DNA of 64,000 nt. Source: Pseudobdellovibrionaceae bacterium (GTDB taxonomy: Bacteria; Bdellovibrionota; Bdellovibrionia; Bdellovibrionales; Bdellovibrionaceae). Within the stretch, counting starts at the first letter, position 1, and every line of letters starts with the position of its first letter. The notes below the pieces were generated by a model. It had not been told where the DNA came from. It ran no database searches and worked only from the letters and a program-made list of their open reading frames with translations. The translations under genes were made by a program, and so were the position numbers. The DNA is taken from assembly GCA_013359135.1 (NCBI GenBank), contig JABWCN010000004.1, forward strand, positions 1 to 64,000. The letters are read 5' to 3'. Of this stretch, positions 9,204-16,633 are shown one piece after another.

Positions 9204-9953
9204 TAAATATAACAAGTATTGAATATCTCCTGCAGAAGGCCCTACGCCAGTTGGAATGGCAAAACCAGGAACAAACTGCCAGTCTTTATAATCAACGGCA
9301 TACCTCAGGCTAGGGCTTACAATTACGTCAGTACCAAACTCCGTTTTTTTCTCAGCAATTGTGGTCTCACTGGAAGTCATAACTGTTTCAAGCATAAAGT
9401 TAAGATGATCACTAAAAAGATAAACCTGGCTGTTTGCTAAGAAATACTTTGAATTATCTGCTGATTGGCCACCTTGTTCTTTGGCTTTAGGAGTGTACCC
9501 AAATCCTAAATTCCAGTGCTGTACCCATCTATCAGAAATAACTATAGAACTAATTAATGACACTTCAGAACCAAATTGTCCCGTCCCAGTTCCTTTGTCA
9601 TACTTTCCAGTTGGAGTGATTAAAGAAGCCCTACCAGTTGTAACTATCTTATCTGATCGAAAAAACTCATAGCGATAATTCAACTTAACATCGCCAAGTT
9701 CAGTTTGACTTGGCGATGCTGAGTGAATCACTGGTAACTCGTATGAAAATTGATGATTTTGACTATAAACAGGAATTTCATTGATAAAAGTATATGACCA
9801 GTCATCTTGTTTCTTACTTTTTTGGTATACACTCATGAACTGAACCACTCCAGCTTCTTGATTATACGCCTCTTCAACAAGAAATGAATTATCTTCAATA
9901 GCTTCAGCTTTTACTAAATTTGTAAATAAAAGTAACATTAAGACTATTCTCAT
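9180..9953 (-). CDS. Outer-membrane beta-barrel protein, phenol-MetA-type
   Basis: 257 residues: a signal peptide (cut after VKA) and then alternating beta-strand-like sequence. The segments VTTGRASLITPTGKY, GTGQFGSEVSLISSIV and HWNLGFGYTP resemble the 'MetA-pathway of phenol degradation' outer-membrane family; this is a resemblance, not proof of a phenol link. It is probably a small channel or structural barrel. It lies downstream of the porin-like gene on the same strand but is separated by that gene's terminator. Confidence 0.6.
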   Translation of the reverse strand: MRIVLMLLLFTNLVKAEAIEDNSFLVEEAYNQEAGVVQFMSVYQKSKKQDDWSYTFINEIPVYSQNHQFSYELPVIHSASPSQTELGDVKLNYRYEFFRSDKIVTTGRASLITPTGKYDKGTGTGQFGSEVSLISSIVISDRWVQHWNLGFGYTPKAKEQGGQSADNSKYFLANSQVYLFSDHLNFMLETVMTSSETTIAEKKTEFGTDVIVSPSLRYAVDYKDWQFVPGFAIPTGVGPSAGDIQYLLYLSIEGKMF

Positions 9954-10045
9954 GAAAACCTCTTTATGTATTAATCATGGCAGAGCTCATTGAGATTGAC
10001 AATAACTTCAATAAAAGTCGGTATGGTGAAAGAGAGGTCTAGTAC

Positions 10046-10079
10046 AAAAAAAAAGGCGATGTTATACATCGCCTTTTTT
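10046..10079 (-). terminator. Rho-independent terminator of the porin-like gene
   Basis: AAAAGGCGATG (10051-10061) pairs with CATCGCCTTTT (10067-10077) around a 5-nt loop. Reading leftward, the minus strand continues into a run of T residues. It sits 27 nt past the end of the 360-residue barrel protein gene. Confidence 0.85.
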
Positions 10080-10105
10080 CGTTATTAATTTTTATAAAGT
10101 CAAAA

Positions 10106-11188
10106 TTAGAATTTATAAGTTAAACCAAGATTTGCTAAGAATTTGTCATCAGAACCAAGGTGTCCAGTAGCAGCACCTGCTAAAGTACCATCAACTGTGA
10201 ATTTTCCAAGTTTTAAACCAAGACCACCAGCAACTTTAGTGTTATCAGCTAAAGAGTCTTCTGTAGCAGTAGCGTTTGCAGGAGTTGTTTTAGTTGTACC
10301 TAAAAGAACTGACTGAGTGATAGAACCTCTAACAACTAACCAAGAGTTAGCTTCAGCTTCGATACCAACGATTAAAGGTAAAGAAGTAGTTTCTGTTTTT
10401 GTTCCATCCTTAACTTTTGTAGTAGATGCAACATATGAAACTCCGTAGTAAAAATCAGTACCATCTTTTTTACGAGAATCAACCAAACCTACAGTAATGT
10501 TATTAACATCTGTCTCAGTTGTAGCTTCTGTAGCAATAACTTTATCTTTAGCGCCGTACATTTCGTAACCAGCATAAACATAAAGAGTATCAATAGAGTA
10601 TCCACCTCTAATAGCAACTGGAGCTTTTTGTTCGATTTTGTTTGTATCAACAGCAGTCGCTTCACCAGTTAAACCTAGAGCTAATTGAGCATCCCATACT
10701 GAACCAGTAGCAGAAGCATTTAAACCCATAGTAGATGATTTGCTTTTTACTGATTTGATATCAGAAGAAGAGTACTGAAGACCAAGTCCCCAAGTCATAT
10801 CTCCCATTTTGTTAGCATAGTATAAATTCAAAGGATTTTGAATTGTAGACTTATTAGCTTTACTATAAGCAGTTGATAGAGACAAAGAACTGTGAGCTAA
10901 ACCAAGTTTGTTACCAAGATAAGCACCTAATGCAGAGCTTTCACCAAGTTTTCTAACGAAACCACCTTCAGCGTTTACTGAGTTAGAATCAGTTACTGCA
11001 GCATCTGATCCAGGACCAACTTCAAGAGTTACAAATTCACCGTGAACTAAAGCTTGGTCAGGTCTTTTAAATACGTCTCTTGTATCAGACGTATGAGCTG
11101 GACTTTGTAAAGCTTGTAAACGAGCTTTAGAAGCGAAAGCAGGAGTAGTTGCAATAGCTACAGCTGCTAAAACTAACATTTTTTTCAT
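10106..11188 (-). CDS. Outer-membrane porin-like beta-barrel protein
   Basis: 360 residues with a signal peptide (MKKMLVLAAVAIATTPAFA), rich in Thr/Ala/Gly with amphipathic strands and ending in LGLTYKF. The terminal Phe is the usual beta-barrel assembly signal. It has no recognisable porin family motif. A strong terminator and long upstream region suggest a well-expressed monocistronic gene. Function as a major outer-membrane protein is inferred. Confidence 0.65.
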   Translation of the reverse strand: MKKMLVLAAVAIATTPAFASKARLQALQSPAHTSDTRDVFKRPDQALVHGEFVTLEVGPGSDAAVTDSNSVNAEGGFVRKLGESSALGAYLGNKLGLAHSSLSLSTAYSKANKSTIQNPLNLYYANKMGDMTWGLGLQYSSSDIKSVKSKSSTMGLNASATGSVWDAQLALGLTGEATAVDTNKIEQKAPVAIRGGYSIDTLYVYAGYEMYGAKDKVIATEATTETDVNNITVGLVDSRKKDGTDFYYGVSYVASTTKVKDGTKTETTSLPLIVGIEAEANSWLVVRGSITQSVLLGTTKTTPANATATEDSLADNTKVAGGLGLKLGKFTVDGTLAGAATGHLGSDDKFLANLGLTYKF

Positions 11189-11735
11189 TTTAAATCCCTT
11201 TCTTACAGAGAAAATCTCTGCTTAAAAAATTGTTCATAAGTTTTACTTATGAGTTTATTTACTAAATCTTAACTACACCCAAATCCTAAACAGACTTAAG
11301 TTGGAGATCAATGGAAAAATATAAACTACTCTAGTGTTGTGATGTTTAAATAGGCAAATCCGTTTTTCATTTTATGTTTACTAAAAGTCACACTCACTCA
11401 TTGAAAATGATTTTATTTTGAGCATTTTTTTAAAAAAAGTATTTTAATTTCTCTGGTAACTTTCTTTATTATCAAGCTTTTCACGGTTAATTTTTTTTTT
11501 TTAATTTCATATTATTTTTAGAAGCAAAAAAAACACTTTCTGAAATTTTTGACTTCATAACTATCAATTTAATATCGTGTAAAGTAATTTTTGCAACGCG
11601 CAAGATCTAGGTTATGAGGCCCTTTGCCACCTAATAATCAGCTTATTTCTCAGTCGAAACTAGACCTTTTGCAAACTTCTATTATCTAGAAGCCCCTTAT
11701 CAAAAGATAATTTTTTATTTAATGAGAGTATTTTT
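11189..11735. other. 547-bp gap without a protein gene
   Basis: Very AT-rich. The part next to the porin gene should hold its leader and promoter. Around 11549-11578 there is a promoter-like pair on the plus strand, and at 11697-11718 a short hairpin followed by T residues, described separately. No coding frame is convincing. Confidence 0.5.
11549..11720 (+). ncRNA. Possible small RNA between an orphan promoter and hairpin
   Basis: TTGACT (11549-11554), an 18-nt spacer and TATCGT (11573-11578) are followed about 120 nt later by the short stem TTATC-AAAA-GATAA and TTTTTTATTT. A second small stem (CTTCTA/TAGAAG) precedes it. No reading frame explains it. The 5-bp stem is weak, so this is only a candidate. 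Confidence 0.2.
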
Positions 11736-12269
11736 TTATAAAATTTTGTCTACTGACAACTGCTTCATTACCTGAACTGGATTAAAAATTAAATTCAAAT
11801 GATCCTCGAACAAGTAACGATACGGACTTCCCCTTAAAATTAAGGAAAAACTATCCAAGTATTTAAAATTTGCTTTTTGTCTTTGTTGATAGGCTTGTTG
11901 ATAGCCTTCCCAGATCATCGATTGAGTCCATAAAGGCTGACATAAGCATGGTTTTTCAAGAGTGAAACCTAAAGGGAAAAATAATCTTTTTTCAATTTCC
12001 AAAAGACAAATATTCTCATTAGCAGCTTCTAGGGAAAATAGGAAAGTAACTTCGATTTCACTCCACACAAAAGCATGCAATCCTAAATTCATATCTATCT
12101 TTATTTTTTCTAATAGAAAAAATGCTTTAGATAAAAAGCTTTTATTTGAACTATTTAAAATGACGGCATCCTCATTACTAACTTTTCTAAGGTGCAATGA
12201 CTGATCTAAAAAAATCCGTCCTGAGAATAAAAAATATTTTCTTTGTGTTTTTAATTTTAAATGAACCAT
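11736..12269 (-). CDS. Hypothetical protein, divergent from RNase R
   Basis: 177 residues, no signal peptide or membrane segment, rich in aromatic residues and leucine. I recognise no family. It starts only about 45 nt from the RNase R start on the other strand, so the two promoters must overlap or lie within each other's coding regions. No good Shine-Dalgarno precedes the ATG, so the start is uncertain. Confidence 0.55.
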   Translation of the reverse strand: MVHLKLKTQRKYFLFSGRIFLDQSLHLRKVSNEDAVILNSSNKSFLSKAFFLLEKIKIDMNLGLHAFVWSEIEVTFLFSLEAANENICLLEIEKRLFFPLGFTLEKPCLCQPLWTQSMIWEGYQQAYQQRQKANFKYLDSFSLILRGSPYRYLFEDHLNLIFNPVQVMKQLSVDKIL

Positions 12270-12313
12270 GATCTTATTTGACTTTGCAAGCCCTGGACCT
12301 CAAACTAAGATTA

Positions 12314-14947
12314 ATGATGGTTAAAAAGAAATTCCTTAGAGGCATAGTAAAAAGAAACCCAGATGGATTTGGATTTCTGATCCCAGAAACCAAAGATCAC
12401 CCCGATGTCTATATCCCAAGACACTCCATGGATGGCATTATGACCAACGACCTTGTTTTGGTCGATGTCATTCCAGAATCTGGAAATCAAAAATTTAGAG
12501 GCGAAATTGTTGAAATCCTAAAACGTAGCACTGAAGTTGTCGTTGGGAAGCTAAAATGGGCCAATAAAAAATATGCATTACTCAAAGATGAATCCCACAG
12601 CTGGGGATCTGATCTTTTTATTCCCGCTGACCAAGCCTTGAATGCAAAAGACCAAGACTTGGTAGCCGCGAGAATCACTCAATATCCAAACAGAAGTAAA
12701 GAATTTACAGGAAAAGTTATCGAAATCATTGGAGACATAGAAGACCCACTTAATGATATCAAGCGAGTAGCTATGAATCAGCAAATTCCAATGAACTTTC
12801 CAGAAGAAGTTATTAAAGAAGCCAAGAAGTTCAAGTCAGAGCCCTCGGAAAAAGACTTTAAAGGTAGGATTAACTTACGTAACCTTCCTCTCATCACTAT
12901 CGATGGGAAAACGGCTAAAGATTTTGATGATGCTATTCTAACTCAAGTAAATGATCATGGATTTCTACTGTATGTAGCAATCGCAGATGTTAGTCATTAT
13001 GTAAAAACAGAAACTGAAATCAACAAGGAAGCCTACTTACGTGGCAACAGCGTCTATTTTCCTAATTTTGTAATTCCCATGCTACCTGAGGTTTTAAGTA
13101 ATGGATTATGCTCTTTAAACCCTTTCGTACCTAGACTAGCTGTAGTTGCAGAAATGCAATTTGATTTCGCAGGCGAAAAAATTTCAAGCAAGTTCTATGA
13201 AGCTGTCATTGAATCTAAGGCCAGAGTTACATATGGAGAGGCTCAAGAGCTGATTGAAGCCTTTCAAGAATCAGAGACCTCAGCCACTCAGGAATCTAGC
13301 TCACGTTCCATTTTTGAAAAACTGAAACATGTAAAAGAAAATATTTTAAAATCTGCCGATCTTGCAAAAGTTCTTATGGCTAAAAGATTTAAAGAAGGCT
13401 CGTTAGACCTTGAAATTCCCGAAACAACTCTTGAGATAGATGCATCGGGAGTCCCTGTGGATGTCATCAGATCAGAAAGACTTTTTTCTCACCGACTCAT
13501 TGAAGAACTTATGTTAGCTGCCAATGTCTCAGTGGCTGAATTTCTTTCGCATTCAGATATCCCTGCCCTATATCGTATTCATGAAAGTCCTAACGAAAAC
13601 TCTATTAAAACATTAGAACGTTACCTTTATAATTTCGGCGGAAAAACAAAGCTAGACCAAGGGAAACTGCAAAAACGCTTAACTAGAGCTTTACAAGAAT
13701 TTTCTGGCAAACCAGAGGCTCAAGTTTTAAATATACTGACCCTGAGGTCAATGAATCAAGCCAAGTACTCTACTACTAATGTTGGACATTTTGGTTTAGG
13801 TTTTGAATTTTATACTCACTTCACTTCACCAATCCGTCGTTATCCTGATCTTATTGTACATCGTTTGTTAAAAAGCCAGATTTTAAAAAATAAAAACTAT
13901 AAACTTATGAATGAAGAAGATCTTGATACTTTCGCTTCGTGGCTGTCTGCCTGTGAACAAAAAGCAGCTAAATGCGAAAGACAAATCCAATCCATCAAAA
14001 AAGCTCGTTTTATGGAAAAGTTTCTTGGTGATGAGTTTGAAGGGATGATTAACTCAGTTACCAGGTTCGGTGTTTTTGTATTACTTAGAGAGTATGACAT
14101 AGATGGACTTGTAAAAATTGACGATCTCTCTACACAACGACTTGAATTCGATGAAACCACTTTGAGCCTATATAACAAAAGAACGGGTTTAAGATTTACT
14201 ATTGGGGACACCATTAAAATTAAAGTCATTTCAGCAGATCATGAGTTAGGGCAAATCAACTTCATGCCAGTAGAAGTTGTTGAGCGTAAACAAAAACAAA
14301 GTGATCAATATCTTAAAGAAGAATTCAAAAAAAGTGATTTTAAAAAATCTAAAGAAAATTCAAATAAAGACAACTTCTCACATCAAAAAAATAAATCTTC
14401 CTCGGTACATTTCAAAAAATCTAAAAAAACTTTGGCAGAAAGACTTTTCAAAAAGAAAAAAAATCAACAAACTCACTTTTCTTCAAAATCAAATCCAGAT
14501 AATAAAAGAGGAGAAATGAAGTATAGAGGTAGCATCTCTGAAAAATTTTCCGGCAATCCAGAAAAAAATGATTTTTTTAATCCACAAAATAAAAACAATT
14601 CAGATGTTAATACTCCTCCAGAAAATAATAAATCAAATACACCAGCGTGGAAACCCGTGGGCGTTGATTACAGTGTTAATACGAGTAAAAGAGCCTCTAT
14701 TTTAGATAAATTGGACCAAGCTATTGCATCTAGAAATAGAAATCATAGCTTTAGTGGCGGTGGTAATAAAACAGATTCACAAACTAAAGAAACTTCTACT
14801 GGTGATGAAAATCATAATTCAAGGTCACAAATAAAGAATAAAAAACAAAAGGAGACTGGTTTTGGCTCTGGATTTAAAACTGAATCCACTAGGAAAAACT
14901 CTAAAAAACGCGGCAAGGTTAAGAACCATCGTCGGGGTGTTCGCTAA
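12314..14947 (+). CDS. rnr: Ribonuclease R (RNase II/RNB family)
   Basis: A processive 3'-5' exoribonuclease, about 877 residues from the ATG at 12314 (an ATG follows at 12317). Domains in order: cold-shock domain (GIVKRNPDGFGFLIPE), second OB domain, RNB domain with the catalytic aspartates in ITIDGKTAKDFDDAI (about residues 195-208), GLGFEFYTHFTSPIRRYPDL near the RNB end, and an S1 domain (EFEGMINSVTRFGVFVLL). The last 220 residues are a disordered tail rich in Lys, Asn and Ser, as in RNase R rather than RNase II. The final 28 codons overlap the start of the UbiB-type gene in another frame. Confidence 0.93.
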   Translation: MMVKKKFLRGIVKRNPDGFGFLIPETKDHPDVYIPRHSMDGIMTNDLVLVDVIPESGNQKFRGEIVEILKRSTEVVVGKLKWANKKYALLKDESHSWGSDLFIPADQALNAKDQDLVAARITQYPNRSKEFTGKVIEIIGDIEDPLNDIKRVAMNQQIPMNFPEEVIKEAKKFKSEPSEKDFKGRINLRNLPLITIDGKTAKDFDDAILTQVNDHGFLLYVAIADVSHYVKTETEINKEAYLRGNSVYFPNFVIPMLPEVLSNGLCSLNPFVPRLAVVAEMQFDFAGEKISSKFYEAVIESKARVTYGEAQELIEAFQESETSATQESSSRSIFEKLKHVKENILKSADLAKVLMAKRFKEGSLDLEIPETTLEIDASGVPVDVIRSERLFSHRLIEELMLAANVSVAEFLSHSDIPALYRIHESPNENSIKTLERYLYNFGGKTKLDQGKLQKRLTRALQEFSGKPEAQVLNILTLRSMNQAKYSTTNVGHFGLGFEFYTHFTSPIRRYPDLIVHRLLKSQILKNKNYKLMNEEDLDTFASWLSACEQKAAKCERQIQSIKKARFMEKFLGDEFEGMINSVTRFGVFVLLREYDIDGLVKIDDLSTQRLEFDETTLSLYNKRTGLRFTIGDTIKIKVISADHELGQINFMPVEVVERKQKQSDQYLKEEFKKSDFKKSKENSNKDNFSHQKNKSSSVHFKKSKKTLAERLFKKKKNQQTHFSSKSNPDNKRGEMKYRGSISEKFSGNPEKNDFFNPQNKNNSDVNTPPENNKSNTPAWKPVGVDYSVNTSKRASILDKLDQAIASRNRNHSFSGGGNKTDSQTKETSTGDENHNSRSQIKNKKQKETGFGSGFKTESTRKNSKKRGKVKNHRRGVR

Positions 14948-16535
14948 GCACGGATTCTATAAAATTGCAGAACGAATCAATCTTGGACAATACATCATAG
15001 AAAGATGGATTACCTCTAGCTATGAGAACTTTTCGACGGCTGAGCGTGTGCGCATGTCTTTCGAAGAGTTAGGTCCTACTTTTGTTAAACTAGGACAACT
15101 CTTAGCTACCCGTCCTGATTTAGTACCAGAAGAATATGTAATTGAGTTTTCAAAACTACATGCCAGTGTCCAGCCACTCTCTTTTGAGATCGTAAAAAAT
15201 TTATTACAACACGAACTTGGTGGACTTTTAGAACTGTTTGAAAACATAGATCCTACTCCTATTGGATCTGCCAGTATTGCTCAGGTACATCAAGCAAAAC
15301 TTAAAACTAATGAAGACGTTGTTATTAAAATTCAAAGACCAGGGATCATTGAAGTTATCAACGATGATCTTGGAGTACTTTACTTTCTGGCCGATTTGTT
15401 AACCAAGTATATCCCTGAATCAAGAGCCTTTAATCCTAAAGCCATTGTAGATGAATACTTTAAAACATTAGAACTTGAAACTAATTTTATTGTCGAGGCT
15501 AATAATATTCGCAGATTTCAAGAAAACTTTAAAACCCAAAATGACATTCATATCCCAAAAGTTTTTTTAGAACTCACAACAGAAAAAATTTTAGTAATGG
15601 AAAAAATGAAGGGGATTCCTCTTTCTAATGAAAATGTATTAACTCAATTCAATACAAATCCAGAAGAAATTATTCGTAAAGGGCTTAAAGCTTATCTTAA
15701 AATGGTCTTTATTGATGGCTTATTTCATGGTGATCTTCATGCTGGAAATTTTTTTGTTTTGCCTAACAACCATATAGGACTGATAGATTTCGGAGTTGTT
15801 GGCAGACTAAATAACCGAACTCAATCTTCTATCGCCAATATGCTTTATGCTTTATCAAAAGAGGATTATGATCGCTTAGCTTATGAATATATTGATCTAG
15901 CACCTTTTACAGATCAAGTGAACGTTGATGTTTTTGCAAGAGAACTTCGTGAACTTATAGCTCCATATTATGGGTTAACACTAAAGAATGTCAATTTGGG
16001 TCGCATTCTAATGTCTTCAGCAAGTATTGCTTCTAAAAATAAACTAACAGTTCCTTCTGAGTTAATGATGTTTTTTAAATCGATCGTTGCCATTGAAGGA
16101 ATGGGTAGAAAAATTCATAAAGAATTCGATTTTTTACAATACTCTATTGAATTTGCATCAGAGTTAATTAAGCATCAGCTCAGTACCGAGAAAATAACAG
16201 CTGACCTCAATCAAATTGCCAGAGAATCAAAAAGCTTTATTAATGGACTTCCTCGACAATTAAATTTTTTGATTAAAAAACTAAATAGCCCAGAACACCA
16301 CTTTAAGTTTAACTTTACCGAAATGTATGATTTAAAAAAATCTTTTGAGTCATCTTTTAACCTTATTTTCTTAGGTATGATAATCAGCTCACTAATTGTC
16401 AGTGGCTCTTTAATTTATGCTCTTAAAAGCCAAGATGATCACATACTAGGCGTACCCAACATAAGCTTTATTTTCTATCTAATTGCAAGCTTTCTGGGGA
16501 TTATCGGTTTTTATAATTATATAAAAAAACCCTAA
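14862..16535 (+). CDS. ubiB: UbiB/ABC1 (AarF)-type atypical kinase
   Basis: 557 residues of the ABC1/ADCK/UbiB family, protein-kinase-like ATPases that support quinone or lipid metabolism. Motifs: LGPTFVKLGQLLATRPDLVP (KxGQ), the Ala/Ser-rich loop GSASIAQVHQAKL, HGDLHAGNFF and IGLIDFGVVGRL (catalytic and metal-binding Asp). Two hydrophobic helices end the protein. The only suitable start is TTG at 14862 with AAAAGGAG about 8 nt upstream; the next Met is in the kinase N-lobe, and family N-terminal sequence (RTIVGVFAKHGF) lies before it. Consequently it overlaps rnr by 86 nt. Confidence 0.9.
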   Translation: MALDLKLNPLGKTLKNAARLRTIVGVFAKHGFYKIAERINLGQYIIERWITSSYENFSTAERVRMSFEELGPTFVKLGQLLATRPDLVPEEYVIEFSKLHASVQPLSFEIVKNLLQHELGGLLELFENIDPTPIGSASIAQVHQAKLKTNEDVVIKIQRPGIIEVINDDLGVLYFLADLLTKYIPESRAFNPKAIVDEYFKTLELETNFIVEANNIRRFQENFKTQNDIHIPKVFLELTTEKILVMEKMKGIPLSNENVLTQFNTNPEEIIRKGLKAYLKMVFIDGLFHGDLHAGNFFVLPNNHIGLIDFGVVGRLNNRTQSSIANMLYALSKEDYDRLAYEYIDLAPFTDQVNVDVFARELRELIAPYYGLTLKNVNLGRILMSSASIASKNKLTVPSELMMFFKSIVAIEGMGRKIHKEFDFLQYSIEFASELIKHQLSTEKITADLNQIARESKSFINGLPRQLNFLIKKLNSPEHHFKFNFTEMYDLKKSFESSFNLIFLGMIISSLIVSGSLIYALKSQDDHILGVPNISFIFYLIASFLGIIGFYNYIKKP

Positions 16536-16543
16536 TTCTCTAT

Positions 16544-16578
16544 TTGAAAAATCTTTTCATATTAAATCTATTTTTCAA
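16544..16578. terminator. Possible shared terminator between convergent genes
   Basis: TTGAAAAAT (16544-16552) and ATTTTTCAA (16570-16578) form a 9-bp AT-rich stem with a 17-nt loop between the ends of the UbiB-type gene and the convergent 964-residue protein gene. It could work in both directions but is AT-only at the base. Confidence 0.35.
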
Positions 16579-16633
16579 TCATAAAGAATTATGATCCGAA
16601 AAGTTTCTAAGTTATTCCCCTAATATAAAAAAT

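Noticed and set aside
13897-14229. 110-codon minus-strand frame
   Set aside because: Antisense to the RNB/S1 region of RNase R; low-complexity Ser-rich translation and no start signal.
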